The notes: generated from the sequence alone by a model not told the origin. Positions 9,929-20,356 are shown, counted from the first letter of the stretch. The stretch: 64,000 nt of DNA from Gammaproteobacteria bacterium (GCA_026984775.1 JALSRM010000043.1:1-64000); one strand, 5' to 3'. Translations and numbers: made by a program.

Positions 9929-11002
9929 GTGCCCGGTCCTCTGATTGACCACTGGATTCGCCCTGAAATCCGGACACTCTCACACTATCATGTGCCTGAT
10001 GCCACAGGAATGATTAAACTGGACGCCATGGAGAACCCTTACTCACTGCCTGATTCTCTTGTTGACGAATGGCTCGAAAGACTCCGTGAGCTGGAGCTGA
10101 ATCGTTACCCGGATGCCGGTGCAGAGATCCTGAAGGAGAAGCTGTCCGGTTATCTAGGGTTGTCACCGGATCAGGAAATCCTGCTCGGTAACGGTTCGGA
10201 TGAGCTCATCCAGATCATCGCCATGGCCTTGTCCGGTCCAGATCGGGTGCTGATGGCACCCGAACCCGGTTTTGTCATGTACCGCCTCATTGCCCGATCC
10301 CTGGGGCTTCGCTATGTAGGTGTGCCCTTGGTACAAGATGACTTCCATCTCGATCAGACGGCCATGTTAAAGGCCATTGAAGAAAACAACCCCGCAGTGA
10401 TCTTTCTTGCCTATCCCAACAATCCAACCGGTAACCTGTTCGATCGGCAAGTGATTGAATCCATTATCGACGCAACCAATGGATTGGTGGTCATTGACGA
10501 GGCCTATCACAGTTTTGCACTGGATAGTTGGATAGGCGATCTGGGGCGCTTCGACAATCTGTTGGTGATGCGGACGCTCTCCAAGATCGGGCTTGCAGGG
10601 CTTCGCATCGGGATGCTGGCTGGCGCAAAAAGCTGGCTGGATGAGCTGAACAAGATCAGGCTGCCCTATAATATCAATGCCCTGTCACAGGCCAGTGCAG
10701 TCTTCTTGCTGGAACACGGCGAAGTCTTTGAGCAGCAGGCGGCGCAGATACGAGCTGATCGTGAGCAAATGTATGCCAGACTGGAGTCAATTCCACAAAT
10801 TGAGGTCTGGCCCAGCCGGGCAAACTTTTTGTTGATCAGAAGCCGATTGTCGCAAGTGATCCTCAAAAGATTGAAGAAAAATAACATTCTGATCAAAAAT
10901 CTGCATGGTTCACACGAAATGTTGGCGCAATGTTTGCGTATAACAATTGGAACAACTGAAGAAAACCAGGCCGTATTGGACACCATGAAAGAGCTGATTT
11001 GA
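9929..11002 (+). CDS. hisC: Histidinol-phosphate aminotransferase
   Basis: A PLP-dependent class I/II aminotransferase converting imidazole acetol phosphate to histidinol phosphate. The internal lysine in MRTLSKIGLAGLRIGM is the PLP Schiff-base residue, and AYPNNPTGN and VVIDEAYHSF are typical. I chose the GTG at 9929, one base after the hisD stop, because AGGA lies about 8 bases upstream. An in-frame ATG at 9893 would overlap hisD by 35 bases and lacks a ribosome site. The product is 357 residues. Confidence 0.93.
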   Translation: MPGPLIDHWIRPEIRTLSHYHVPDATGMIKLDAMENPYSLPDSLVDEWLERLRELELNRYPDAGAEILKEKLSGYLGLSPDQEILLGNGSDELIQIIAMALSGPDRVLMAPEPGFVMYRLIARSLGLRYVGVPLVQDDFHLDQTAMLKAIEENNPAVIFLAYPNNPTGNLFDRQVIESIIDATNGLVVIDEAYHSFALDSWIGDLGRFDNLLVMRTLSKIGLAGLRIGMLAGAKSWLDELNKIRLPYNINALSQASAVFLLEHGEVFEQQAAQIRADREQMYARLESIPQIEVWPSRANFLLIRSRLSQVILKRLKKNNILIKNLHGSHEMLAQCLRITIGTTEENQAVLDTMKELI

Positions 11003-11052
11003 TCCCGATCAATTTTGTTACGTGTTTTCAACACAGTGTGGGAAATTTTCTG

Positions 11053-11058
11053 TATAAT
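11053..11058 (+). promoter_or_regulatory. Probable petABC promoter (-10 element)
   Basis: A perfect TATAAT lies 38 bases before the petA start, in the 93-base gap after hisC. No good -35 sits 16-18 bases upstream (the best is AACACA), so an activator may be needed. Confidence 0.45.
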
Positions 11059-11095
11059 TCACCGGTTTTTTCAAGTTTGAAACGAGAAAAGTCAA

Positions 11096-11716
11096 ATGTC
11101 AGATAGCGGAAACAGTTTGGTCAGTGAGGACGAAGTCGATAAAAAACGTCGTCGCTTCCTGATTGCAACTACTGCAGGGGTGGGTACAGTCGGTGCGATT
11201 GGTGCCGCTGTTCCTTTTGTCTCATATTTCCAGCCCAGTGAGCGAGCCAAAGCGGTCGGTGCTCCGATCGAGATCGATATCAGCAAACTCGAGCCTGGTC
11301 AGCGGATCACAGCTGTTTGGCGTGGCAAACCTGTCTGGGTCGTTCGTCGTACCGAAGAAACATTGAAGAATTTGGAGGCCATGGCCGATCTGCTGCGTGA
11401 TCCGGAATCCAAAGTGGCCGAACAGCAGCCTTCCTATGCCCAGAACCTCTACCGATCCATCAAACCAGAATATCTTGTGTTGATCGGTATTTGTACTCAT
11501 CTGGGATGTTCTCCAACCTATTTGCCCCCGGATGCACCACATACCCTCGGTCCCGAATGGAAAGGTGGTTTTTTCTGCCCCTGCCATGGATCAAAATTTG
11601 ACTTGGCCGGACGTGTTTTCAAAGGGGTACCGGCACCGAAAAATCTTGTTGTGCCACCGCACAAATACCTGAGTGATACCTTGATCCTGATCGGTGAAGA
11701 TGGAGGGGCTGCGTGA
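11096..11716 (+). CDS. petA: Ubiquinol-cytochrome c reductase Rieske iron-sulfur subunit
   Basis: The 206-residue Rieske protein of the bc1 complex. Twin-arginine-type export is suggested by KKRRRFLIATT just before a hydrophobic stretch at about 20-40, which stays as the membrane anchor. The [2Fe-2S] cluster ligands are in CTHLGC and CPCHGS, each giving one Cys and one His. The domain faces the periplasm and takes an electron from ubiquinol. It is followed by petB with a one-base overlap. Confidence 0.97.
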   Translation: MSDSGNSLVSEDEVDKKRRRFLIATTAGVGTVGAIGAAVPFVSYFQPSERAKAVGAPIEIDISKLEPGQRITAVWRGKPVWVVRRTEETLKNLEAMADLLRDPESKVAEQQPSYAQNLYRSIKPEYLVLIGICTHLGCSPTYLPPDAPHTLGPEWKGGFFCPCHGSKFDLAGRVFKGVPAPKNLVVPPHKYLSDTLILIGEDGGAA

Positions 11717-12930
11717 TGAACAGATTGTTGGAATGGATCGATGACCGTTTTCCGCTGACCAAACTGTGGAATGAGCATCTGGCAAAATACTATGCGCCAA
11801 AGAATTTCAACTTCTGGTATTTCTTCGGTTCCCTGGCATTGGTCGTCCTGATCAATCAGTTCGTAACAGGTATCTGGCTGACCATGAGTTATAAGCCTGA
11901 TGCCGCAAAGGCTTTTGAGTCCGTTGAGTACATTATGCGGGACACCTCATGGGGTTGGCTGATCCGTTATCTGCATTCTACCGGTGCCTCGGCCTTCTTC
12001 ATCGTAATCTATCTGCACATGTTCAGGGGCTTGATGTATGGCTCCTACAAACAGCCGCGGGAGCTGTTGTGGATGACTGGCATGTTTATCTATCTTTGCC
12101 TGATGGCCGAGGCCTTTCTTGGTTATCTGCTGCCATGGGGACAGATGTCCTACTGGGGTGCACAGGTCATCATCTCTCTGTTTGGCGCCATCCCGTACAT
12201 TGGGGATACCCTGACCCTGTGGATACGGGGTGACTATGTCGTTTCGGATGTCACCTTGAATCGTTTCTTTTCCTTCCATGTTATCGCGGTTCCCATTGCC
12301 CTGCTTGCCTTGGTGATGGTGCATGTGATCGCACTGCATGAGGTGGGTTCCAACAATCCGGACGGTGTGGAGATCAAAAAGCACAAGGACAAGAATGGGA
12401 TCCCGTTGGATGGTATTCCTTTCCATCCTTACTATACGGTTAAGGATATTGTCGGTGTAATTGTCTTTCTGATTTTTTTCCTTGCGATTGTTTTCTTCTG
12501 GCCAGAGATGAACGGTTATTTCCTTGAACATAACAACTTCATTCCAGCCAACCCTTCGGTGACACCGGAGCATATTGCTCCTGTATGGTATTTCACACCT
12601 TTCTATGCCATTTTGAGAGCCATACCAGATAAACTGTTTGGTGTTATTGCCATGGGTGCGGCCGTATTGATCCTGTTTCTGTTACCTTGGCTGGATCGGA
12701 ACCCGGTGAAGTCGATCCGGTACCGTGGAACGCTCTACAAGTGGATTCTGGGAATTTTCATCGTCAGTTTCCTCGCCCTTGGCTGGTTGGGGATGCAACC
12801 TCCAACTCCAGCATATACGATGTTTTCCAGGATTTTTACAGTGATCTATTTCGCCTTTTTCCTGCTGATGCCGATCTATTCGAAACTGGACAAGACAAAA
12901 CCTGTTCCTGATAGGGTGACATACAAATGA
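11716..12930 (+). CDS. petB: Cytochrome b subunit of bc1 complex
   Basis: A 404-residue cytochrome b, full length with both N- and C-terminal halves and about eight helices. Haem-ligand histidines sit in helices around RYLHSTGASAFF / IYLHMFRGL and FSFHVIAVP / MVHVIALHE. The Qo-site motif is PEWY-like: TPEHIAPVWYFTPFYAILR carries the variant PVWY in place of PEWY. It oxidises ubiquinol and returns electrons to ubiquinone at the inner membrane. The start ATG overlaps the petA stop; the stop overlaps petC by ATGA. Confidence 0.97.
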   Translation: MNRLLEWIDDRFPLTKLWNEHLAKYYAPKNFNFWYFFGSLALVVLINQFVTGIWLTMSYKPDAAKAFESVEYIMRDTSWGWLIRYLHSTGASAFFIVIYLHMFRGLMYGSYKQPRELLWMTGMFIYLCLMAEAFLGYLLPWGQMSYWGAQVIISLFGAIPYIGDTLTLWIRGDYVVSDVTLNRFFSFHVIAVPIALLALVMVHVIALHEVGSNNPDGVEIKKHKDKNGIPLDGIPFHPYYTVKDIVGVIVFLIFFLAIVFFWPEMNGYFLEHNNFIPANPSVTPEHIAPVWYFTPFYAILRAIPDKLFGVIAMGAAVLILFLLPWLDRNPVKSIRYRGTLYKWILGIFIVSFLALGWLGMQPPTPAYTMFSRIFTVIYFAFFLLMPIYSKLDKTKPVPDRVTYK

Positions 12931-13661
12931 AAAAACTGATTGCGATTTGTTTCTTGCTGGTTCCTGTCATCGTTTCTGCTACAGGTGCAGGGGAGCACTT
13001 GATGCATGTGAAGATTGATCTGAAAGACAAGCGATCGTTGCAGCATGGTGCCAAACTTTTCGTCAACTACTGTCTGAGTTGTCATTCGGCCTCATATATG
13101 CGTTTCAATCGTGTTGCCAAGGATCTTGGTATCCCAAGAGATGTCATGAAGAAAAATATGCTTTTTGTGACAGACAAGCTCGGTAATACGATGAAAGTCG
13201 CTATGCGTAAGAAAGATGCCAAGAAATGGCTGGGTGTTGCACCACCAGATCTTTCTGTTATTACCCGATCCCGGGGGCCAGACTGGGTCTATTCCTTTCT
13301 GAATTCCTTCTATCTGGATGAGAAAAGGCCAACCGGGGTGAATAACCTTGTGTTCAAAGATACGGCGATGCCCCATGTCCTTTGGGAATTGCAAGGATGG
13401 CAACGGCCCGTTTATAGCGAGCACCATGAAGGTGAAGAAAGCAGAAAGACCATCAATGAATTGGAATTGGTCTATCCAGGGAAAATGAATGAAGAAGATT
13501 TCCAAGCCGCGACTCGTGATTTGGTCAATTTTCTTACCTATGTAGGAGAACCGGCAAAGCTGGTACGATACAAAACAGGTGTATGGGTCATCCTGTTTCT
13601 TATCGTTTTCCTGATCCCAGCCTACTTGCTGAAAAAGGAATACTGGAAAGACGTTCGTTAG
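12927..13661 (+). CDS. petC: Cytochrome c1 subunit of bc1 complex
   Basis: A 244-residue cytochrome c1 with an N-terminal signal peptide (residues 1-20). The haem-binding CLSCH is at 49-53. A methionine in DTAMPHVLW is the probable sixth ligand. A C-terminal membrane anchor at about 220-237 ends in basic residues. It passes electrons from the Rieske protein to soluble cytochromes. It is the last gene of petABC. Confidence 0.96.
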   Translation: MKKLIAICFLLVPVIVSATGAGEHLMHVKIDLKDKRSLQHGAKLFVNYCLSCHSASYMRFNRVAKDLGIPRDVMKKNMLFVTDKLGNTMKVAMRKKDAKKWLGVAPPDLSVITRSRGPDWVYSFLNSFYLDEKRPTGVNNLVFKDTAMPHVLWELQGWQRPVYSEHHEGEESRKTINELELVYPGKMNEEDFQAATRDLVNFLTYVGEPAKLVRYKTGVWVILFLIVFLIPAYLLKKEYWKDVR

Positions 13662-13712
13662 TTCATAGTGCCTTGGCCTTCTTGTTTCTCATCCAAGTGG
13701 GCTTGACAGGCA

Positions 13713-13721
13713 TGTTATAAT
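13713..13721 (+). promoter_or_regulatory. Extended -10 promoter of sspA
   Basis: TGTTATAAT (13713-13721) is a perfect extended -10 element, 33 bases before the sspA ATG, so the message would have a leader of about 27 bases. A TTGACA at 13703 is only 7 bases upstream and cannot serve as its -35. Confidence 0.6.
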
Positions 13722-13754
13722 TTCCAAGTTAAAAATTTCACGTGGAGTAGTAGC

Positions 13755-14384
13755 ATGAGTGCACTTGCGAATCGACGTTCTGTGATGTCTTTTTATTCTG
13801 ATCCACTTGATCCGGTGGGTCATGGTGTACGATTTTGCATTGCCGAAAAGGATATCAATATCGAGATCAATTATGTTGATCCTGACAATATCCCGGAAGA
13901 TATTATCAGCCTCAATCCTTATAATTCGATTCTGACCCTGGTCGACAGGGAGCTGGTGCTCTATGAGGCACGAATCATCATGGAATATTTGGATGAGCGG
14001 TTTCCACATCCGCCATTGATGCCGGTTGATCCGGTTTCAAGAGCGATCAACCGTCAACTTGGCTTCCGTATCATGAAGGATCTATATTCACTTGTGGATG
14101 ATTTGGAAAATGGTGATGAGAAGACAAGAACGAATGCACAGAAGGTTATGCGGGATCACCTGACGGCGATTGCTCCCGCCTTTGAAAGTTGTGATTTTTT
14201 CATGTCGGAAGATTTCTCTCTTGTGGATTGCAGTCTTGCTCCAATCCTCTGGCGTCTGGGACACTATGGTGTGACCTTGCCAGCCCAGGCGAAATCTTTG
14301 ATAAAGTATGCCCGGAAAATCTTTGATAGAGAAGGTTTCAGAGCCAGCTTGTCAGAGGCTGAGCGTGAACTTGGTCCAGCATAG
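13755..14384 (+). CDS. sspA: Stringent starvation protein A
   Basis: A 209-residue protein with a glutathione-S-transferase fold that binds RNA polymerase and alters transcription in starvation and stationary phase. The N-terminal thioredoxin-like part ends near residue 80 with the pattern LYEARIIMEYLDERFPHPPLMPVDP, typical of SspA, followed by the helical C-terminal domain. GGAG lies 9 bases upstream. It is followed by sspB after 21 bases, the usual pair. Confidence 0.95.
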   Translation: MSALANRRSVMSFYSDPLDPVGHGVRFCIAEKDINIEINYVDPDNIPEDIISLNPYNSILTLVDRELVLYEARIIMEYLDERFPHPPLMPVDPVSRAINRQLGFRIMKDLYSLVDDLENGDEKTRTNAQKVMRDHLTAIAPAFESCDFFMSEDFSLVDCSLAPILWRLGHYGVTLPAQAKSLIKYARKIFDREGFRASLSEAERELGPA

Positions 14385-14405
14385 CCTGACTGGCAGATTC
14401 GTCGA

Positions 14406-14792
14406 ATGGAGTTAACATCTACCAAACCCTATCTTATCCGGGCGCTTTATGAATGGATAGTCGATAATGATCTGACTCCACATCTTCTGGTCGATGCAGA
14501 AGCCGATGGAGTCCAGGTACCGGTCGAATTTATTGTCGATGGACAGATCGTGTTGAACATATCCGGTACGGCAGTACGTTCGCTGGATCTGGGAAATGAG
14601 TGGATTTTTTTTAATGCCCGGTTCAATGGGGTAGCGCAGGATGTTCATATTCCTGTTATTGCCGTCAAGGCCATTTATGCACAGGAAAATGGCAAGGGGA
14701 TGGTCTTTGCAGAGGAGGAACTTCCTCCACCGCCGCCAAGGGATGACCAGAAGGGTGGCCCGAGAAAACCTTCTTTACGAGTGGTTAAGTAG
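14406..14792 (+). CDS. sspB: ClpXP protease specificity-enhancing factor SspB
   Basis: A 128-residue adaptor that carries ssrA-tagged proteins to ClpXP. The substrate-binding domain covers about residues 1-105, with the family patterns TSTKPYLIRALYEWI and NISGTAVRSLDLGN-like. A flexible proline- and glycine-rich linker then leads to the C-terminal LRVVK, the ClpX-docking (XB) motif. It converges on dolP with 24 bases between the stops; no strong terminator is visible there. Confidence 0.95.
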   Translation: MELTSTKPYLIRALYEWIVDNDLTPHLLVDAEADGVQVPVEFIVDGQIVLNISGTAVRSLDLGNEWIFFNARFNGVAQDVHIPVIAVKAIYAQENGKGMVFAEEELPPPPPRDDQKGGPRKPSLRVVK

Positions 14793-14816
14793 AATTTTTA
14801 AAACAGCAATGCTGGT

Positions 14817-15425
14817 TCAGTCTTTGTATTGAAAGAGTTTGACAACCTTCTGGACGCCAGAAACCTTGCTGGCGATCAGGGCAGCCCGGTTTCCTTCTCC
14901 TCGTGTGACAATACCCATTAGATAGACAACACCTGCTTCAGTGACGACCTTGATACGTGTGCCATCTACGTTTTTGTCTGCCAACAGCCGGCTTTTGACA
15001 TTGGCTGTCAGCAAGGTATCGCTGCTCCTGGCAGTGAGTGAGCTGGGTGCAGCAATCGTAATCTCATTGAAAACATGGCTGACCTTGGGTGTTCTCTTGG
15101 CAATTTGATATGCCTTCTGGCGAAGTTCCTCTGTCGGTGCTTCACCGGTCAGCAAGACATAATTGTTGAAACTGGTGACATTGATATGTGTCTTTCCTGC
15201 CAATGATTTGTCTTCAAGAATTGCCTTCTTGATTTTAAGCTCAATTGCCTGATCTTCAATTACAGTTCCTGTTGTACGCCTGTCATGAGCAACTGCAGCA
15301 CCAGTCGCAACTGCACCCCCAACAACAATGGGAGCACATCCCTGAAGCAGCAGGCAACCATAAAGAAAGGCAAAAGCTGAAAGGATTTGAGGTATTCTGG
15401 AATTGGTTATTTTCGAATTTTTCAT
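14817..15425 (-). CDS. dolP: BON-domain outer-membrane lipoprotein DolP-like
   Basis: A 202-residue lipoprotein. The signal peptide ends in a lipobox, LLQGC, with Cys30 as the lipidated residue. Two BON domains follow: about 55-120 (LTGEAPTEELRQKAYQIAK) and about 130-195 (VVYLMGIVTRGEGNRAA). DolP (formerly YraP) supports outer-membrane integrity and BamA function and binds anionic phospholipids. It is the last gene of the minus-strand cluster lpoA-yraN-diaA-dolP, the same order as in E. coli. Confidence 0.92.
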   Translation of the reverse strand: MKNSKITNSRIPQILSAFAFLYGCLLLQGCAPIVVGGAVATGAAVAHDRRTTGTVIEDQAIELKIKKAILEDKSLAGKTHINVTSFNNYVLLTGEAPTEELRQKAYQIAKRTPKVSHVFNEITIAAPSSLTARSSDTLLTANVKSRLLADKNVDGTRIKVVTEAGVVYLMGIVTRGEGNRAALIASKVSGVQKVVKLFQYKD

Positions 15426-15433
15426 TTTGTTGT

Positions 15434-16360
<927 letters not shown>

Positions 16361-16389
<29 letters not shown>

Positions 16390-18304
16390 GAGCGACAGTC
16401 TGTGTTGATTGAAATAGCCGTTTTGGTTTGCCCTGAACAAACTTTGCCCAAGCCAGCTTACGGAGGATTTGACCCTTTTCATTGATACGGAGCGTGCCTG
16501 TAGCACCTTCAATCCATGCGTCATGTTGCAACCGCAATTGACCCAAGTGAGGGATAATCTTATAGGCATCAATACCAAAAGCAAACAGGCGGAGAAATGC
16601 AGCATTGTCATCGGGCCAGTCCTGCTGCATTGAAAGTGGCGTTATCTCCGAGTCAAGATCCTGGTGCTCGAACATCCAAGGCATATCACCGATGATGACA
16701 CCTTCCATATCTAGATCGGGCTCTCCTCTCGGTGGCAGACCATAAGCATGAGAGGTAGAAATTACAGGCAGTTGTGAAGCTCGATAATAAAGTAGTTGCG
16801 GACGGATCTGTCGTGCGTGTACCGGGAATGCAGCCATGAAGATAAAATCGGCATCCTTGCGTGGACGGGGTTCGAACTTGATCTTACGCCCTGTTGTCTT
16901 GGCCAGGGTTTGATATCGCAGTTCACTTCCATCGATATTCAGCAACAATTTTACTGGTGTTGAAAAGTCTGATGTATTTGCATCGAATGCCTGTTGCTCA
17001 AGAACACTGCCTCCCAATGCTTCGAATCTATCACGAAACGCATTGAGAAGCCGTTCTCCCCATGAGCTTTTAGGGGTGATAGTAAGTGCATGTGTGTATC
17101 CATCTGACCAAGCTTTTTCTGCCACCTGAGAGGCTTCGTCTTCAGGCGAGAGGCCAAACTGGTAAAGAAGCAGGGATTCAATATGGTGTTTATACTGTGT
17201 CAGTTCTTCGTCATTGAGTTTGTTCAGTACCAGCGTTTTTACCAGTAACTCTTTCAGTGACAGCAAATTTTTCAATGCTTTTTTTTCGAGTGGGCCGACG
17301 ACAATATCGGCACCATCTTCCACAGCCTGCTGATAAACGTCGATGATGTTTTCAGGATTGGCATCATAGACATGAACCATGGGTTGGTCGGGATGATTAT
17401 TCTCGTCATACCAAGCCGACAGAAATCCGTCTCTCACAGCAGCACCAGCCTGGGCAAAACGTCCATGTTCAGGTAATAATAGCGCGATGTTTTTGACTTT
17501 TTTGCCGACGGCGCTGCTCTTGTCAAATAATTCGGCAACTACAGGCTGTTCTGCAGGATGATTGGGATACCGTTTCCGCCAGCTTTCGATCTTTTCCGAA
17601 AAAACTGTTTCGTCAAACAGATAGTGTCGTGTAATCAATGCCAGCTCCGCCCAACCGGCAAGAAGATCTGAGCTTTCCTTTAATTGCACGAGTTGTTCCT
17701 GATCGAGTTGTTCGATGATCGCCCAGATAATACGACGGTTTTCTTCGCGAGCTTGATCGGATTCTAGTAGCGGATCAACCAGGCTTCGTTGTCTGGCCAC
17801 ATCAAGGGGCGAATCGAGTTGTTCATAGGCTTTGATACGCATTTGCAGGATTTCTCTCTGCAATTCAGTATCAGCGGTATCAAGAGGCACATTTTTCAGA
17901 GCCTGTATCACTTGTTCTGGCTGTTGATCGAGTGTTGCTATCCTTGCTGCAACAAGGTCATATCGGAGTTTGGTGGCTTCATCCAGACTGCTTCGATTCA
18001 TCTGTGCCAGGATTTTTCGCGCTTCGAGACTGTTCCCTGCCATGATATAAGCTTCGGCAGCAGAAAGCTCATGGCCAGCCTTAATCATTGATGGAGAACC
18101 ATCTTTCAGCAAAGCAGGTTCAGCGGCTGCAAGTTTCAGGTATTCTTCAGCAGCAGGAATATATTCTCCAGATTTCAGCAGTTGCCGTGCGATCTCGGGA
18201 TGACCTGTAGGCAAGTCCTCTTTAACCGTTTGTGGGCCACAACCTGAGAGAAAAATGATCGTAAGAAAGTATATTAACCATCTGAACTTTGAACAGAGCA
18301 GCAT
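16361..18304 (-). CDS. lpoA: Penicillin-binding protein activator LpoA
   Basis: A 647-residue outer-membrane lipoprotein that activates PBP1A from the outside of the peptidoglycan layer. The lipobox FLSGC places the lipidated cysteine at residue 22. The N-terminal half (about 35-245) is helical and TPR-like; the C-terminal half (about 265-620) is a periplasmic-binding-protein-like LppC domain (IALLLPEHGRFAQAGAAVRDGF, then GADIVVGPLEKKAL). It diverges from rsmI across 67 bases and leads the yraN-diaA-dolP operon. Confidence 0.95.
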
Positions 18305-18371
18305 TCTTCTTCCAAGGGAAAATTGAAAGTAGGAAGTTTAGCATTTTTTGTGATTGTGAGAAGATTCTGCT

Positions 18372-19226
18372 ATGTCGGACATTGACGCGAAAAACAAAGG
18401 TGTGCTCTACGTCGTTGCAACCCCTATCGGGAATCTTGACGACATGACGCCCAGAGCGATCGAGACCTTGAGGGAGGTCGATCTCATCCTCGCCGAAGAT
18501 ACCAGGCACAGCGGAAAACTTCTAAAGAAGTTTTCGATTACATCACGCATGAAGGCTTTCCATGATCACAATGAACGCAAAATCTCAACCGAGCTTATCG
18601 AGCGATTGAAGGGTGGTGAGAAAATAGCCCTGATCAGCGATGCAGGAACACCGTTGGTTAGTGATCCCGGTTATTATTTGATCAACAGCGCGCAGCAGGA
18701 AGGCATCCGTATTGTTCCGATCCCTGGCCCTTGCGCATTGATCGCGGCTCTAAGTGCTTCAGGACTGCCTTCTGATAAATTTACCTTCCACGGGTTTTTA
18801 CCTTCCAGGACAAAGGCCCGGCAGAAAAAATTGCAGGAATTGAAATCAGAAACAGGGACACAGATCTTCTATGAAGCCCCTCATCGTCTAAAGGACACCC
18901 TGGATGATATAAAAGATATTTTGGGTTCTGCACGCATGGCCTGCATGGCGCGTGAACTGACTAAGCGTTATGAAACGATCCGCACAGGAACACTGATCGA
19001 TCTGACTCACTGGTTATCAGAAAACCCTGAACAATGTCGGGGCGAAATTGTGCTCGTAGTTGAAGGTCATCATGAAAAACATACTGAGGAGGGTGAAGAC
19101 CAACGTGTACTTGAAGTGTTGCTGGAATATTTACCTCCAAGTCAGGCAGTTGCTGCCGCAGTGAAGCTTACGGGTGGAAAGAAAAACCAACTTTATAGAA
19201 TGGCACAGAAAAAATCACAAGAATAG
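18372..19226 (+). CDS. rsmI: 16S rRNA (cytidine-1402-2'-O)-methyltransferase
   Basis: A 284-residue tetrapyrrole-methylase-fold enzyme that methylates the 2'-O of C1402 in 16S rRNA using SAM. Visible motifs: LYVVATPIGNLDDMTPRAIETL at the N-terminus (with the GNL loop), DLILAEDTRHSGKLL, ALISDAGTPLVSDPGY and PIPGPCALIAALSASGLP. It is divergent from lpoA, as in E. coli. It converges on the epimerase gene with 94 bases between; no strong terminator is visible there. Confidence 0.96.
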   Translation: MSDIDAKNKGVLYVVATPIGNLDDMTPRAIETLREVDLILAEDTRHSGKLLKKFSITSRMKAFHDHNERKISTELIERLKGGEKIALISDAGTPLVSDPGYYLINSAQQEGIRIVPIPGPCALIAALSASGLPSDKFTFHGFLPSRTKARQKKLQELKSETGTQIFYEAPHRLKDTLDDIKDILGSARMACMARELTKRYETIRTGTLIDLTHWLSENPEQCRGEIVLVVEGHHEKHTEEGEDQRVLEVLLEYLPPSQAVAAAVKLTGGKKNQLYRMAQKKSQE

Positions 19227-19320
19227 CCCTTCCTATGCTCAGGGGAGCACGGGTTTATTCAGAATTTTTGCCGTACAGAAATGTGCTTCCATTCTTAATA
19301 GGATGTTGAAAAAAAGTACT

Positions 19321-20283
19321 TTATCCATGTTTCATTATTTCCATTCCGTCCTGTTCTGAGACAACAGGACGATAACCCAAATCCCTTTTGATCTTTTCGA
19401 TATTATATTTTCGGCTCATCGCGACAAAAGCCAGATCGAATCTTGTGATCGGTGGTTGTTTCTGAATGTTGAAAATTCGCCAGATCGTTTCCAGACTTGT
19501 TGCTGCAATCGCGGCAAACAATTTGGGAATACTTTTTTCAGGAGGATTTACACCTTGAGCGATGAAAAGTTTACTCAGAAATTCTTTTACCGTTTGAGTA
19601 TTGTCATCAGTGACAAAATATACATTTTTATCGGTGCCTTTTTCGCAAGCCAGGACAATGGCATCAGCAGCATTATCAACATAGACCATTTCAAAAAGGC
19701 TCCTGCCATGATCGATCCAGATAAACTCACCGGATGTTACTTTGTCGATCAGCGTATTGATTGAGTCCGCCCCTTTCCCCCAGATGAAGGGAGGGCGTAT
19801 GATGATACTTTCCATCTTGCTTTTCTGACCCAGAATAAATTTCTCGGCCAGCATTTTTGCCTTTCCATAACGGGAGTTTGGAGATGCGGGATAAGGTTCT
19901 GTTTCGTCAATATCGATCAGATCTTTTTTATCCTGAAGAACGCTTTCAGAGCTGATATAGATGAACCGTTTTACACCAGAGACCTCTGCTGCCCGGAACA
20001 GGTTCTTTGTTGCATCAACAATTCCTTGTTGAAAGAGCGCCCACTTACCCCAGAATACAACAGGAGCCGCGCAATGAATAACAATATCGACACCTGACAA
20101 TTCATGCTTCCATTGATCAATGTTTTCAAGAGAACCGGAAACAGGTTTTACTTTTAGTGTTTCCAGTTTTTTCCTCGAGTTTTCTGATCGGCTGAGACCA
20201 GAAATATCTGAATACTCTTTTTGCAGACGCGTAATGACACGCTGCCCCAGAAAACCGCTCCCCCCTGTTATAAATATCTTCAT
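19321..20283 (-). CDS. NAD-dependent epimerase/dehydratase (3-beta-HSD-like SDR)
   Basis: An extended short-chain dehydrogenase of 320 residues. The NAD-binding GGSGFLGQRV lies at the N-terminus, and the active-site pattern YISSESVL...RYGKAKMLAE contains the catalytic YxxxK. Sequence near IRPPFIWGKGADSINTLIDKV resembles 3-beta-hydroxysteroid dehydrogenase/isomerase-type SDRs acting on sterol-like or sugar substrates. The substrate cannot be told. The ATG at 20283 is chosen because AGGTGAGGG precedes it and the Rossmann motif then starts at residue 6. It sits alone, divergent from the PEP-CTERM gene. Confidence 0.85.
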   Translation of the reverse strand: MKIFITGGSGFLGQRVITRLQKEYSDISGLSRSENSRKKLETLKVKPVSGSLENIDQWKHELSGVDIVIHCAAPVVFWGKWALFQQGIVDATKNLFRAAEVSGVKRFIYISSESVLQDKKDLIDIDETEPYPASPNSRYGKAKMLAEKFILGQKSKMESIIIRPPFIWGKGADSINTLIDKVTSGEFIWIDHGRSLFEMVYVDNAADAIVLACEKGTDKNVYFVTDDNTQTVKEFLSKLFIAQGVNPPEKSIPKLFAAIAATSLETIWRIFNIQKQPPITRFDLAFVAMSRKYNIEKIKRDLGYRPVVSEQDGMEIMKHG

Positions 20284-20326
20284 CACCCTCACCTTTAGAG
20301 TTTCCGATTTCAAATAATATTAGACG

Positions 20327-20356
20327 ATCTGTCGCCTGCAGGTGACAGATTTTTTT
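20327..20356 (+). terminator. Orphan Rho-independent terminator, plus-strand orientation
   Basis: ATCTGTCGCC / GGTGACAGAT pair over 10 positions (one G-T) around a TGCA loop, followed by seven T residues. It would stop plus-strand transcription, yet no plus-strand gene ends nearby; the closest upstream plus gene, rsmI, ended over 1 kb earlier. It lies between the epimerase start and the sigma-54 promoter, so it could insulate the PEP-CTERM promoter from antisense readthrough or end an unannotated RNA. Confidence 0.8.

Noticed and set aside
11947-12573. Minus-strand open frame opposite petB
   Set aside because: His/Gln/Arg-rich shadow of a membrane-protein frame, not a plausible protein.
13703-13708. 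TTGACA as the sspA -35
   Set aside because: Only 7 bases separate it from TATAAT, and no usable -10 lies 16-18 bases downstream; the extended -10 explains the promoter better.
14793-14816. Shared terminator between sspB and dolP
   Set aside because: The only hairpin, CAGC-AAT-GCTG, has four base pairs and no T tract.
16390-16611. Longer yraN start reaching 16611
   Set aside because: It would lie within lpoA coding sequence and lacks UPF0102 similarity; ATG 16389 gives the normal length.
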